From positions 107,153 to 171,152 of the forward strand of contig BDIU01000196.1 of NCBI GenBank assembly GCA_002118135.1: a stretch of DNA of 64,000 nt, written 5' to 3'. The position numbers and the translations under genes were made by a program. The notes beneath the pieces are model-generated. The model saw only the letters and a list, made by a program, of their open reading frames with translations. It was not told the DNA's origin and made no database searches. The first letter of the stretch is position 1, and each line of letters begins with the position of its first letter. Below, piece by piece: positions 9,479-21,530 of this stretch. Source of the DNA: Trebouxia sp. TZW2008 (taxonomy: Eukaryota > Chlorophyta > Trebouxiophyceae > Trebouxiales > Trebouxiaceae).

Positions 9479-11999
9479 TTGGACTTTGCACCGAGCTGGT
9501 TTTACTATGAAGCAGGCTGCATTGAGCAGAGCCTCATGTTACAAATGTGGACAGCACCGAGTACATTCCTGATGCATGCCAGTTGACGACCTGTAACTGA
9601 TCAGTACTGCACAGGCATGGGGTCTACATGTATCCCATGCAGCGTCATCATGCCTGTCATGACTGTCCATGCTTATGACATGTCATAGGTATGCTAGTGC
9701 AGCTGAGTGAACAGCATGAATGATCTTACCTCTCTACATGAGGGCTGCTGTGGGTGTCATGCTTCCTTGCCTTCCTTGCAGGGGGATTTGTTCCCAATTC
9801 CCTATCACCTTCTACAGGCTGCTCAGGCTCCTCAGCATACACCGCCTTGCGCTTGCCCTGCATTCAAACAGCCAGCAAATCTCAGGACGGATTGCCAGCT
9901 GCCAGCATCAATCCAAAATATGCATCTGACTGTGTTCAGACTTCAGAGGTTGGCGAGAGGTGGCGGAGGGGGAATGAAGAGGAAGGGGTTGGCGGGGGAA
10001 AGGGCGGGAAGAGGACTTAGCAAAATGTGTCAACTGTGAAGAGAATGCATCCAGACATTCTGCTGGCGTTAGCATGCCTTATTGGAATGCTGCTTGGGCT
10101 AGCAACAGAGCTTTGTGGACCATCAGCGTCATACAGGCTAAATTATCACATGTCAGAGCCCACTTCAGAACAAGGGTCACCTCTCTTACCTGGCGGTTGG
10201 GTGCAATAAGGGGCAGTGGACGCTCCAAGCACATGACACAATCAGCATTGCTGCAAACGCCTTTGCTATGCTTGATTTCAGTGCAAATGTGACCTAAAAG
10301 GGTCATATCTGTTACCTGGCGTGAGGGTGCAGTGAGGGGCAGGGAGTGAGCAACAGAAGCAGGCCTGCCAAGGCTCATGGCCAGAGCCACACACATATCT
10401 CTAGCTGCAGCAGTGACCTTCACCTCCTGCATGACAGCATGGTACACACTTCAGATCAAAAGTGAACAAGCGCGTTTTCTCAGCATGACACAACAATGAC
10501 ACATCCCTTGAGCATATAGCTCTTGTGGCAGCAGCCACCCTCACCTCCTGCATGACAGCATCAGATCTGAATCTGAAGTAAAATCACTTCAGATTCAGAT
10601 CAACAGCAATACTTTGACATCCTGCGTGACAACATGATACACAAACGAAGAAACCAATGAAACAATCCTTGAGCACATATTTCGTGTTGCAGCAGCCACC
10701 CTCACCTCCTGCGTGACAGCATGGAATGCACTTCAGATCAACGCGAGTAAACTGCATTTGCCCAGCAACACAATGCAACAATGATACAACAATGACACAT
10801 CCCTTGAGCATATAGCTCCTATGGCAGCAGCCACTCTCAACTCCTGCATGTGCATGAGACACAGCTCAGACCAACAAAATAGACTTCCTCTACTGCACAG
10901 CAGCATGATGCATAGATGTTGACAAGAAGCACACACTCCTTGAGCATATTTCACCTGTAGCAGCCCTTGCCTTTTTCTCCCGCACAACAGCAAAACACAC
11001 ACATGTCAACACAAGCAGAAGTCTCCCTAGCCATCAGACGGTGTCATGAAAGGAATGCCAGTGTGACTATGAGTATGTAGAATTAAGTCATTAAGCCAGG
11101 ACAGAGCAGCAAGAGATTATTGTCTGGACATGCTCAGGTTCCCATCAGCAACTTGTGAACTCATCAGGTCAATGCTGAGTCGAGGATGGTTGCAAGTGCA
11201 GGTGACTGAATACGAGTTCTTCTCGTATTGCAGAATCCTTGAAAATGACATTGGATTTAGTTTTGCCAAAGTGAGCACAGGTTTCAGGTTGTCCACTTAA
11301 AAAACCGTCTACGTGCTTCAGGTAAAAGCAAAGCCAGTAAAAAGCAATAAAACGAAGCATGCTTGTATGTTACAGCATATCTGATTTGAGAAGTTGGGTG
11401 AGTCAGTGCTGCCGGTCACCAGCAAGGCTACGTCATAGGCGCAGGCAGCCTCCGCCTAAAACTGATATGGATTGAGCAAGGGCCAAAATTGCGCAGAACA
11501 CAGCATTCTTGATATTGCGTGATACACCATTAGGAAAGTTAGGTGTATCAGTGCTGCCGGTCACCAGCAGGGCTAAGCTTGAGCAGCCTTCTCAATCTGT
11601 CATTGACTAAGGGCGGCCAAAGTGCACAGGAAACAGCACTCTTGACATTGCACCATACCTCATCAAGGTGGTTAGGTGTATCAGTGCTTCCAGTCACCAG
11701 CAGGGCTAAGCTTGAGCAGCCTTCTCAATCTGTCATTGACTAAGGGAGGCCAAAAGTGCACAGGAAACAGCACTCTTGACATTGCACCATACCTCATCAA
11801 GGTGGTTAGGTGTATCAGTGCTTCCAGTCACGAGTAAGGCTGCATCATACGCCCAGGCAGCCTCCGATTGTTTCACAAAGTGGCCCAGGATCCGCTTGCG
11901 CCCATTGACCTGGATGCACACCTTCCACTGGCCTTTCTTGACGTCCCACTGCAGCCCTCTGTAGAGAGTCACTGGAAGCAAGGACTGCTGTGAAACGTC
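9106..11999 (-). CDS. AP2-domain transcription factor, downstream gene (partial model)
   Basis: Exons supported by frame and splice sites: 11999-11793, 10426-10316, 10250-10190, 9857-9730 and 9322-9106. The first codes a full AP2/ERF DNA-binding domain: LYRGLQWDVKKGQWKVCI, a LGHF strand and the helix EAAWAYDAALLVTG match YRGVRW...W.A.I...LG.F.T.EEAA.AYD. The last two code a basic, probably nuclear tail (GKRKAVYAEE, ARKARKH, GKNGKRQKGSSRRTRKQ) around an acidic stretch (SSEADVDNMEIDEGNA). Exons 10426-10316 and 10250-10190 end alike (PLTAPSRQ, PLIAPNRQ), so they look like duplicates. The join between 11793 and 10426, and any upstream exons, are not resolved. This could be the tail of the three-AP2 gene upstream, but that gene has its own stop at 12735. 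Confidence 0.6.
9455..9479. repeat. (CAG)n microsatellite
   Basis: Pure run of about eight CAG units in an intron of the minus-strand AP2 gene. Confidence 0.85.
10300..11000 (-). repeat. Degenerate tandem array carrying splice junctions
   Basis: Five or so diverged copies of a block reading on the minus strand GCTGTCATGCAGGAGGTGA then a GGCTGCTGC stretch and ATATGCTCAAGG. Anchor positions are about 10422, 10542, 10702, 10838 and 10974, so spacing is 120-160 bp. Every copy keeps the CAG-GAG-GTGA context that can act as an acceptor or donor; only the first is clearly an exon. Confidence 0.7.
11385..11840 (-). repeat. Tandem copies of the 3' half of the AP2 exon
   Basis: Downstream of the intact AP2 exon (11999-11793) lie at least three more copies of its C-terminal end. 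Two are 134 bp apart and nearly identical over 60 bases. Copy 2 (11705-11659) and copy 3 (11572-11528) each sit between an acceptor-like CTTAG and a donor (GTATGG or GTGTAT), and code LLVTGSTDTPN. A fourth near 11385-11445 codes a longer piece including CAYDVALLVTGSTD. Confidence 0.8.
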
Positions 12000-12454
12000 C
12001 TGCAGCATCACACCAGTCAGCAATCTGCTCAATATCAAGACTCAACATGGCCAGTGGGAGTACGCTGGTGCTCATGTGTTAGGGCACCACAAATGTCAGC
12101 AATCTGCACAATATGGACACTCAACATGACAAGTGGCTGTACACTGGTGCGCATGTTTGAGGACATCACGACAGTCAGCAATGTGCTTGCTACGGACACT
12201 CAGCATGACCAGTGGTACAGTACACTGGTGGTCATGCGTCAGGGCTGTGGGGCTATATGAACATGCAGCAGGACAATTCTGGGCATTGTCGTTGCTGAGC
12301 TAGGGCTGGACCCCTAACGGTGTTTGTCTCAAGATATGAGGGCTGCAGTAATGTCCCACGGTGAAGCAAAGACAGCTGTTACTTACATTTGAGCTCACAA
12401 CAAGCAGAGCAGACAAGCTCCCATGCATTTCATGTGCGCTACAGAATGATGGCA

Positions 12455-12734
12455 TCATAATGTTTGATGCCAATATTCAATGACGTCTGCATCTGCATCT
12501 TGAAGCGGTTTGGCAAGTCTGGCAGTGCTCAAGCAGCTGCACACCTGTAAGCCTATGCCGGCTTCAGACAGTGCAGCCTCAGTGGGGATCTGCTTGGGCT
12601 GGGCAGGAGGGTGGGGGTGGGGGTGGGGGTGAGATGAGGTGGCTGCGGCAGTTGCTCTTGGCTTTGCCTGCAATGCTTTGGCAGGCCTCATGGCAGCTAC
12701 TGGCCTCTTGCTGGGGGCTGCTGCCCCATCTGCC
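12455..12734 (-). other. Ala/Pro/His-rich open frame after the AP2 stop
   Basis: An alternative minus-strand frame stays open here (including a (HP)n stretch from a GGGGTG tract at 12608-12632). It is out of frame with the AP2 exon and low complexity, so it is probably 3'-UTR with biased composition. Confidence 0.4.
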
Positions 12735-15700
12735 TCAGAAGCTGCAGGTGCTGCTACAGCTGACTGATGTAATTGAGCCAGCGCTGCTGCAGCTGCCCAT
12801 GCTGTTCGTGGAGCTGCAGAGCTGGTCATCTAGCATAGCCTGCGCTGCCTTGCGCTTGCCACCTGGTGGGTTCGGGGGATTAGATGAAGCGGGTGCTGGG
12901 CCCAACAGGGCTGTGTCCCCGTGCTTGGCAAAGTTTGCCAGGCAGGGATGAGCTTGAGCATCATGGCTAGCTTTCCCTGCAAGGCAAATTCAAGTAATGA
13001 TACATCTTGACCTGACTCAAAAACAGCCGGCAGAGGGCTTCCAAAATCGGTTGACTACTTGTGACTAACTGTGGTACACGGCAGCCGCTGGTGTAGCTGT
13101 CCGTCTACTATGTTCCAGGTTTTTGAGGAGCCATTCACACAACAAAGGGGTGGGACTTGCACAATGCGCTGAAAAAGACAGGCCGGCATATGCATCCTTT
13201 TGTGCTACGACTGCGTCGTTTAGCATAGAACCTGCAAAGTAGCAACTCCTGAAACAACACAGTCATCCCAACACAGACCAGCCTGACCTCTGTAGGGGTG
13301 AAGTGCCAGCACCGCTATGCTTCAGAGTGCACTAGGGACAGCCATGTGCAGCAGACTTTCTTTGCACACCAGCAAATCATGCCTTACTGCCAACACACCA
13401 AAGAACAGCCTCACCTGTGTACGTGCTGGGAATGAAGTTGCGCACAGCCCCAGGACCGCTTTGCCCAAGAGCACATTGGTCATAGGCTTTCGCAGCATCC
13501 TCCTCTTCCATAGTGCCAATGAGGTCGTAGTCTCCATTTGGCAGCTGCAGTCTGGCCTGCCACTGCTGCACCTGCTGGCTCCAGCTCACGCCCAGATAAT
13601 GTGACACTCGGAAGCCACTGCCACTTTCAACCCTGCTGTCACAAGCAATGAGTGTGTTTTGCATAGTCAACACGGGAGCGAAGGGCAAAGAGGCTTCGCC
13701 CTGCTAATGCAGTCTGGGCTGCCAATGGTGCACCTCCTGGCTCCAGCACACTCCCAAGCAATGAGACATGCAGAAGTCACCTTCACTGCCAATTCTGCAG
13801 TCACAAACGCTCAGAGTCTCCATTTGTGTTCCACCCAGGAGCCAGGAGGTGCAGCAATGGCAGGCCAGACTACACCAGCAGGGCAAAGCCTCCTTGCCTT
13901 TCATCCCAGGGTTTGAGTTGACATTGCAAAGAAAGCCCATAGCTGGCCATTCAAGGTCTGAGAATGACAGTGGCTTCCATGTGTCACACTACCTGGAGGT
14001 TAGGTGGAGCACCCTTACACCCAAGTAGCGTGACAAATGAAAGGCATTGTCACAATCCAACCTGCAGCAAAAGGCATGTAATGGGCATGTTTTGCTCTAT
14101 GCTTTCAACCCTGGGATGAAAGGTTGAAGCTGAGTTGAGATTGTAGTCAGCCATGACCTATTCTTCGCGTGCTGCAGATGGTGGATCTGTTTCAATGCAT
14201 GTTGAGTTGTAGTTTTAGTGGAAAGGGTCATTATTGTAACACTCTGCCAAGCCACACAAGCCAGCAATTGCATGGAGAGCAAAGCAGCTGCTCACAGTAC
14301 GTTGGCCAAGCAGCATGGTGATCCAAGTTTGTTGAAACAGGAACTCTCGTCAGCTTAGTCTGGCAAGATTAAGCACGTACCTGTTTATGTCGGCTTTCCG
14401 CCTCTTGAAGCGAGGTGCCTCTGACGCACTCTTCTTTGCCTCCTCCTGCAACAACAAGCAACACAGCATCAGCTGCTGACATATATGCAGCAGGCAACCA
14501 GAATCTCCGGCACAGCTTACTTCATGCACTCTAGAACAGGTGCTTCAACTCCCTCCAAAAAGATTGTCACGGGCGATGCAAACCCTGATTGACTCCAAGC
14601 GATGAGCAGCACTTTTGATTCAGGTCACTGACAACGCTATCTGTTGGCAAGCGAGCAATAACTTCAGTGTTCTCACCTGTTGCCACTGAATGGCCTGTGC
14701 CAGAGCATCAAGGCTCTCAGGGATCTCCTCAGGGCTGTAGTCAGCCACAGGGAAGTTGAGCCTCTCCTCCTTCACCTTGTCACGTCCATGAAGGGCGATC
14801 TGCGCTCTGCAGATGGCAGTCAATTGCAGTTTGGGCGCATGTTGGGCAGTGATGGGGCAGTTGTGGGCTATGCTAAGTCACCTGGCAAATGGTGATCCAA
14901 GAGCAGAGCAAAAGAAGCAAGATCTGTTGCTTTCGATGCCAGGAAGATTGTCTGTTGCAGCAAAAGCCACGAGCAGAATATATCAGGATGCTTGAGTCTG
15001 CACAGAAGAGAGGATCATGGCCACAATGCAGTCCACACATGCCACATCCATTAGTGGTGAGACAAATGTTGTGCTGCAAATGCTCTGTTGTTGCCCCATG
15101 ATCAGTTGCTTAGTGGTGAGAGGCTTAGCTTTGCAATGACTGACAATAACCTTCACAGACCACAAGCTGTGCGTCAGATGTGCTTTGGCCTTGGGCAAAG
15201 GTCCCTGTGCAAGTACCACCACATAAAATAGACAGCATGGCAACTTGGGGAGCTTACTTGTCACTTATACGGGCGGCTGCGAGGCTGTGCGGCCAGTACC
15301 CCAGGTGCACAGGCTGGTTCACTGTAGGGCTCCAGATCATGACCGCAATCCTGCACCCCACAGCACATTACAATCAGCACACAGCATGACACCACATCAC
15401 AGAGCGTAGACACTGTAGCCTTGTAAGCAGCCTTGTGCACGACAGACTTTAGTTTATATAGCAGCATATGCGTTTTGCATTCATGTGTGTCCACAAACGC
15501 AGGCACAAGAAGGGTGTTGATCTGCATGAGCTCAGTAGAGACTGCTGAGTTTGTCAGCACAAGAAGGGTGTTGATCTGCATGAGCTCAGTAGAGACTGCT
15601 GAGTTTGTCAGCACAAGAAGGGTGTTGATCTGCATGAGCTCAGTAGAGACTGCTGAGTTTGTCAGCAGTTGGTGCAGATTGCTGTTGAAGGTCCTCACCA

Positions 15701-18700
15701 GCAAACAGTGCAGTGATGATGGGGCTTACAGGAATGATGCATTTGCATTGTACGGGCCATATAGCAGGCAGACAGTGTATGATGATACCAAGCATACCTG
15801 CCATTCTTCAGAGTAACACCATGTAAATGGCTCTTCTTTGAGTTGCGCAGTGCTATGCTTGCAGTCGAGGACCTGCTGCGGCTGGCCCCCTGCCCCTGTA
15901 CAGTAGGCCTGGGGTTGCCTGCTGTAGGCCTCCTTGCTGCCTGGCCGGCTGCAGTCATGGTCTTGGCATCGGTTCTGATCTCCATCATTGCAGCAGCTGA
16001 TGATTGCTGCTGTCTGGTGCTTACTTGAGTCTGTTTGCTTGACTTTGGCAGAGGGTACGTTGCTGTCTTGGCGTTTGCCTGTGTAGTATAGGCTGTCTGC
16101 TCTTGATTATGGCGCTGTGGCCTGAAGTGTGTTGGCTCTGGTGTGGCTTGCTCCCGCAGCATGGTCGCAGCTGTTGCCTGACCCTGCTGGGTAACATTGC
16201 AGTTAGAGGCACATCAAACATATCAGAGCAGACAAGTGACAGCCGCAACAAAGGCAAGGTTTCTTGTCAGCCTTGGCAGCAGCATCAGTATGCAACAAGC
16301 AGACCCAGCTGCAGCCCATTAGCCACACATCAAACACACGTTAGACATAGCAGTAATCACAATTGCAAGTGATTGTGCTGACAATGCGGAACAGGTCTGC
16401 TGAGCTGCCCAATGCATGGAGCAGCATATTGAGGTGTTGCGTAGAGTGATGTCTCTGTGTCACAGCCGGTTCAAAATCTGCCATTTCAGTATCACTTGTG
16501 TCATGGTAAGTGATGAGATGTAACAATTGCTGACCTGATGTGGTGGGTTTGCAGCTTTCGGGGCTGCCGCTGATCGGCTCTTTGGCCTGAAGCCTGTGCT
16601 AGCTGCATCTGCCAGTGCAATGTCTGCTAGCGCACAGAGCTTCTCAAAGGCACCTAGGCCCTCAGCAGCCCCCTCTGCACATGCAAACCACAACTATAAG
16701 GCCCATGATTTTTGCGCAATACCTGCCAAACAGCCGCCATCAGCCTGTCATATACACTCTCAGAGGCTCTCCCTGCATGACAAGAAGCTACACATGTGAG
16801 ATCTGCTTGCTTGCGCTCTGTATATCTGCAGCTCAAGGAGTAGACTCGAGTTGATACTTATCTCTGCAGAAGTTGATCTGCATTGTGAGCAACAACAGTA
16901 GGAACTATGAACAGCTTTGCATGAGGCGCCGTCACATACACATTGACGGTCAAACACGCCTAGGGGTTTCAGGACTTCAAACTGATCATCAGTTTAACCT
17001 TTCTGCTCACATGTCACTTGGGAACTTCAAATGACACTTGAAGATCTGGGTTGAACACATTCACATGACAATATAGGATGTCAGCTGCACACTTCCAACC
17101 CTTGCATGCATGCCACATAAACTGCAAACAGCATGCTTGCTTGCATGCACTCCTCACCTGCAGCATTAGGCACTGCCACCGCTGATTTGGCAGCAGGCCG
17201 TGCCTGTCCCATCACTAGCCCCTCCTCGGCAGCTGCAGCAGCTGCAGGGTCCCTTGCCACCCCCTGACGGGCAGGTGCTGCAGCTGGGGGTCCCTGTCCA
17301 AACCTCTGGGGCCTAGGTGCTGCACCTGGGTGCTCCCTTCCCAGCCCCTGATGGGTGGTGGCTGCAGCTTGGCGACCCCTTCTTGACCCCTGCTGAGCAG
17401 GTGCTGCACCTGGGGGGTCCCTTGCCAATCCCTGCCGGCCAGTGGCTGCAGCTGGGGTTTTCTGACCCACCCCTTGACCTCTGGCTGCTGCTGCTGGGGG
17501 GTCCTTCGCCAGCCCCTGGTGGGTGGTGGCTGCAGCTGGCGGGGCCTTGGCCAACCCTTGATGGGTATCGGCTGCAGCTGGGAATTCCTGACCCACACCC
17601 TGGTCTGTAGGTGCTGCAGCTGGGTCCTCAGGCAGATCAAAGAATACCCAGGCGCCCTTTCGCGTCTGCTTGTAGTGGGCTCTTGGGAGGTTCAGTTGAG
17701 CTTCCTCCCCGTATGCCTTCAAAGCACACTTGTCATGCAGCTTGGCGGCTGCCATGGGGTCAGGGTAGTCGCCACTCAAGCAGGGGACATTGTCTGAGCC
17801 CAACACTTGCGCACTCCAGCTGCGCAGGTAGCTGTCATAGTACACCCCATGAGGGAATTTTTTGTGCGCCATCCTTCTCAGGCAGGAGGTTGGTGGGTGG
17901 TAGGTGATCTTGGGAAATCTCCTCACAGCAGTTGAGCTGCTGGATGTGGAGGTGACTGCACCAGAGACAGCATGAGCAGGAGTGGCGGTGTTTGAGGCAG
18001 TCTCTGTACTGCTGGCAGGCTGGTGTGGAGAGGCTACTGCTGGTCCACTTGTAGGGTGGACACCAACTGCAAATCCGTGAGTGGTGTGGCCACTAGCTGC
18101 AGCAGCAGTGGCAGTGGCTGCTGTGCTGTGCATGCCAGGACGACCACTAACATTGGGCCTGACGGAGGGATGGGGCTCCTGAAACTCACCGCGCATTTCT
18201 GGCCGCTGCAATGAGCTAACACGTCGGGATGGGTGCCCAGGTGCCATGGCTGACTGAGAGTGATCTGGCGTGGGTGAAGGTGGCCGAACAGACTGCCTTG
18301 CTAGCTGCTGCAAGGGAGCCTTGCCCTTGTCAAGCGCTGCAGCCCTGCCTGTGGGTGCCTGGCCAGCACTGCTTATTCTTGTGGCCTCAGCGGCATTGGC
18401 TATCTCAGACAGGGTCCTCCTGTCATAGGCAGGGTCAGTCCGGGTTCTTCCGGCAGTGGCTGTGGTACCCTTGGCTGCTGCAGGGGCTGCAGCCAGGGTC
18501 TTGGCTTGATCCCTGGGCTGAGCAGGGGTTGCTTTTGGAATGTGGGCACGACTCCTGGGTTCAGCAGGGGTTGCAACTGAGTCAACCCCTTGACCGCTAG
18601 ACAGGGCAGGAGCAGATGTGGTCTGGGTGACAGACCCCTTGACTACACCAGGGGGTGCTGCCATGGTCTTGGCTTGACCCTTGGCCTGGTCAGGGGTGGG

Positions 18701-18959
18701 TGTGTGGGTACAGGCACGACCCTTAAGTGCAGCAGGGGCTGCAAGGCGGTCACCTGCCTGACCCTTGGAGAGGGCAGGGGAAGCTTTGGGGTGGGTGCTA
18801 GACCCCTGAGCTGCCATGAGGGGTGCTTCCAGAGCATGTGAAAGACCGCTGGACTGCATTGGGCGTGCTGTGGGGCCTGAACCAGGGTTGATCTGCAGGG
18901 CAGAGCCTTTACTCTTGGCCTTGCTCTTGCCAGCTGCCATTGCCAGGTCATCCTCAAAC
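12735..18959 (-). CDS. Three-AP2-domain transcription factor (5' end open)
   Basis: Eight exons join in phase: 18959-17158, 16674-16535, 16186-15798, 15350-15258, 14806-14677, 14445-14381, 13632-13415 and 12976-12735. The first is a long Ala/Pro/Gln-rich exon with an AP2-like domain near its end (HGVYYDSYLRSWSAQV, then a KLHDKCALKAYG helix). A second AP2 is split over three exons: LHGVTLKNGR, then VHLGYWPHSLAAARISDK, then ALHGRDKVKEERLNFP. The third is the 13632-13415 exon: HYLGVSWSQQVQQWQARL, then DAAKAYDQCALG and NFIPSTY. Basic patches RFKRRKAD and GKRKAA suggest nuclear import. The stop is TGA at 12737-12735. Multi-AP2 proteins are typical of green algae and plants. Divergent AP2 residues mean DNA-contact specificity cannot be predicted. 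Exons upstream of 18959 were not resolved; the first frame begins after an acceptor. Confidence 0.75.
13690..14062. repeat. Scrambled copies of the third AP2 exon, both strands
   Basis: Beside the functional exon at 13632-13415 there are extra copies of its 5' half. Minus strand, about 13815-13710: GDFCMSHCLGVCWSQEVHH. Minus strand, about 14062-13995: NAFHLSRYLGVRV. Plus strand, 13840-13880: SQEVQQWQARL. Plus strand, 13960-14005: SGFHVSHYLEVRWS. The plus-strand pieces are inverted relative to the gene. Confidence 0.75.
15503..15666. repeat. Perfect 54-bp tandem repeat, three copies
   Basis: Units start at 15503, 15557 and 15611 and read GCACAAGAAGGGTGTTGATC onward. They appear identical, and 54 is a multiple of three with no stop in at least one frame on each strand. 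It lies in the intron between the first two pieces of the split AP2 domain. Confidence 0.95.
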
Positions 18960-20159
18960 CTGAATCAAGCACACACAAGAAGAGTGAGAGGCCACGTGTA
19001 AGCAAATGCTTTGTGCATCTCAGTATGCAAAGCGGAGTCAGTACTACAGGGCAGGGCAGCAAGGCAACACCTGCTTTGTGAGGAGTCCGTCAGGGCGGCA
19101 GGTGGCATGAAGGCCACTGTGACAAAGGAAGGAGGAATCACAGATCACAAAGCTGTCAATAACTGTTGGCCTTGTAGCCTTCAATGAGTGGGATGCATGC
19201 TGGCACGTGAGCTATGTATGTGGAAGGCAAGCATGCCAGCTTGCATCCAACTCTGAGAAGCAGCAAACACACTCTTACATACTTTTTGTTGGTGCAGGCC
19301 ACACATGACCCGTCAAGCAAGCTGCAAGGCAGAGCCTAACAACACAAAGCTTGTTGTTGCGCAGCACAAACAAAGCTAAGCTGGCTGCGTGTGTGTTGTG
19401 TTGCTAGTCAGATGCTGCGCTTGTGCAAGTGAACTCATTTTATGCCAACGCAGCAGAATGAGCAAGAGCTACACGCATGGGTAGACTGTCATTGGATCCG
19501 TCTGATGCATGAAGTCCTTTACCACACCATGCAGGTTACAGAGCACAACCTTCTAAGCTGAACAGGACATGATGACCACTTATGCAGGTCAGCATGCCAG
19601 GACCTACGTGAAACGCTTGATCCTTATGACACAGTTCCACGCATTGTGCTGAATACCTTGCAACAAGCAAGCAGTGAAGTCAGACTTGTGCATACCTAAT
19701 GAGGCCTAGAGGTGGGCGTGTGCGGGGCTGGCAAGGGCCTTGCATGAGGGCTGGCTGGGAGGGGCCCTGGGCCTGCTGCTGCTCAGCATCCTCAGAGGGG
19801 ATCAGTTCAATATCCCATGGGTTGACAAAGGCCACCTCTGCAGCAACACAGCACTATGCTTTTGGATGAGAGTGGCAAGCTGCCTCGTTAAGGCTGGTGC
19901 TACGACGGCTGAGCAGAGCTGTGCTGATCATTGCAACGACACTGCAGCCTAGTAGGAATAGGCCCCTGCAGTAGGTGTATGACATGTAGACACTGTCCAG
20001 CTTTGCAGCTATCCATATGCTGACATGGGATCTGACCGATATCAGCAGGGGCAAAGGGGTCACCTGAACTCTTTTTTAGCGACCCTATGAACACTTTGTG
20101 ATGTGGTGACAGCCAAGTTGCTTATGAAATGCAGTGTGGGTGTTGTTGGGTGCGATAGC

Positions 20160-21330
20160 ATCCTGTACCTGCAGTTCCCAATCTTGCTGTTCCAGAACAC
20201 TGTGGTGAACTCCAAGGAGCTTGTGAAGCCCAAAACACTGACAAAGCAAAGTGAGCGAAGCTGCAGTTTCCAGCATTCATGCTAGCAGCTCTCACCCTTG
20301 CCGTCTCAGAAGAGCTTGGCAGCATCCCAGGGGCTTTCTAGCACGGGAATTGTGCAGCCAAAAACTGGCAAAAGGCACAGTGACTGCAAGTGTATTCAAT
20401 AGCATCCCTTGATAACAAGTCTCGCCTGTGCAGTCGCAGTACACCTTGGTAGCCTCCCAGAGCCCTCCAACAACTTGCATGTGAAGCCCACAACACTGAC
20501 AGACGGCGTCATGAATGCATGTCCTATGCTGACAGCTCTCACCCCTTGTGTCGCATCAGACCTTGACTGAGTGCCATGGGTTATTGAGCAAGCGGTGCGC
20601 GAACCCCAATACACTGACAAGGCACCTTTGATGAAGTTGTACTCAACAGCATCCTATGCTGACAGCTCACCTTTACAATCCCACCAGACCTTGACAGACT
20701 CCCATGGACCCTTCAGCAATGGGATTGTGCAGCCGAAACTTGACAACAGGCACAATGAATGCAAGTGTATTCAATAGCATTCCTCACTAACAAACACTCT
20801 TGCAGTCGCAGTACACCTTTGCAGCCTCCCAGGAGCCTTACAACAAACTGCGTGTAAGCTCAGCGCACTGACAGAAGGCATGGTGACGACATTTGTGTTT
20901 CACTGACACACTATGCTGACAGCTCTCACCCTTGGTATCCGACCAGACCATGACAGACTCCCACGGGTCTTTGAGCAAGGGGCGTGTACAGCCCAACACG
21001 CCGACAAAAGTCATATTGAAAGCAATTATGAATGACAGCATGCTATGCTGCCAGCTTTCACCCTTGGCATCCCACCAGACCATGACAGACTCCCACGGGT
21101 CTTTAAGCAAGGGGCGTGTACAGCCCAACACAACAAAGCTGACAAAGGCATGAAAGCGTATATGATTAACAGTATGCTATGCTGACAACTGTTACCCTTG
21201 ACGACCTACCTGACCTTGGTGGCGTCCCACAGGGCTTCCCAGCAAGGAGCGTGTGAGGCCCAGAACAATGACAAGGCAAATTGGATGCAGTTATGGTCAA
21301 CAGCATGCCATGCTGATAGCTCTCACCTTT
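20160..21330 (-). repeat. Array of about ten mini-exon units (PWESVKVWWD type)
   Basis: Ten units at about 20160, 20290, 20405, 20520, 20650, 20780, 20910, 21040, 21177 and 21308. On the minus strand each reads: acceptor-like TGTCAG, a code for LGCTRPLLKDPWESVMVWWD or a decayed version, then a donor-like GGTGAGAGC. Units near 20940 and 21050 are open and almost identical; those near 20300 and 20550 carry stops; others have lost the motif. The unit at 21327 and above belongs to a larger, plausible exon. Confidence 0.8.
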
Positions 21331-21477
21331 GGCATCCCACCAAACCTTGATGGAATCCCAAGGGCTCTGCAGCAGCTCCCGGGTGAACCGATCGTCTTGC
21401 AGGATCTTCCCTTGATGCCACTCCCTCTGCCCTGGCTCAACAGGATGAGCAAAGCTCATCTTAAAGCGCTGACCAGG
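21327..21477 (-). CDS. Exon of a BRWD/ARF-like domain protein (isolated)
   Basis: A minus-strand exon bounded by acceptor GATTTGCAG and donor GGTGAGAGC codes PGQRFKMSFAHP, then REWHQGKI and LLQSPWDSIKVWWDAK. The pattern RFKM.F......W.G.I.......SPW.S+KV.WD is shared by the domain next to bromodomains in BRWD/PHIP proteins and by the ARF middle region; both are chromatin or transcription factors. I cannot decide between them. Its neighbours upstream and downstream were not joined, and it may belong to the same transcription unit as the AP2 gene at 12.7-19 kb. Confidence 0.45.
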
Positions 21478-21530
21478 CTGCAAATCCTGGACCATGGAGG
21501 CATGGTACCTCCCATGCAAGCAGCAAGCAT

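Noticed and set aside
15503..15666. CRISPR array
   Set aside because: The units are contiguous with no unique spacers, and the host is eukaryotic.
17317..18600. Plus-strand Leu/Gly/Trp-rich frames across the AP2 exon
   Set aside because: They are antisense shadows of the Ala/Pro/Gln-rich minus-strand exon, which carries the AP2 domain and the splice sites.
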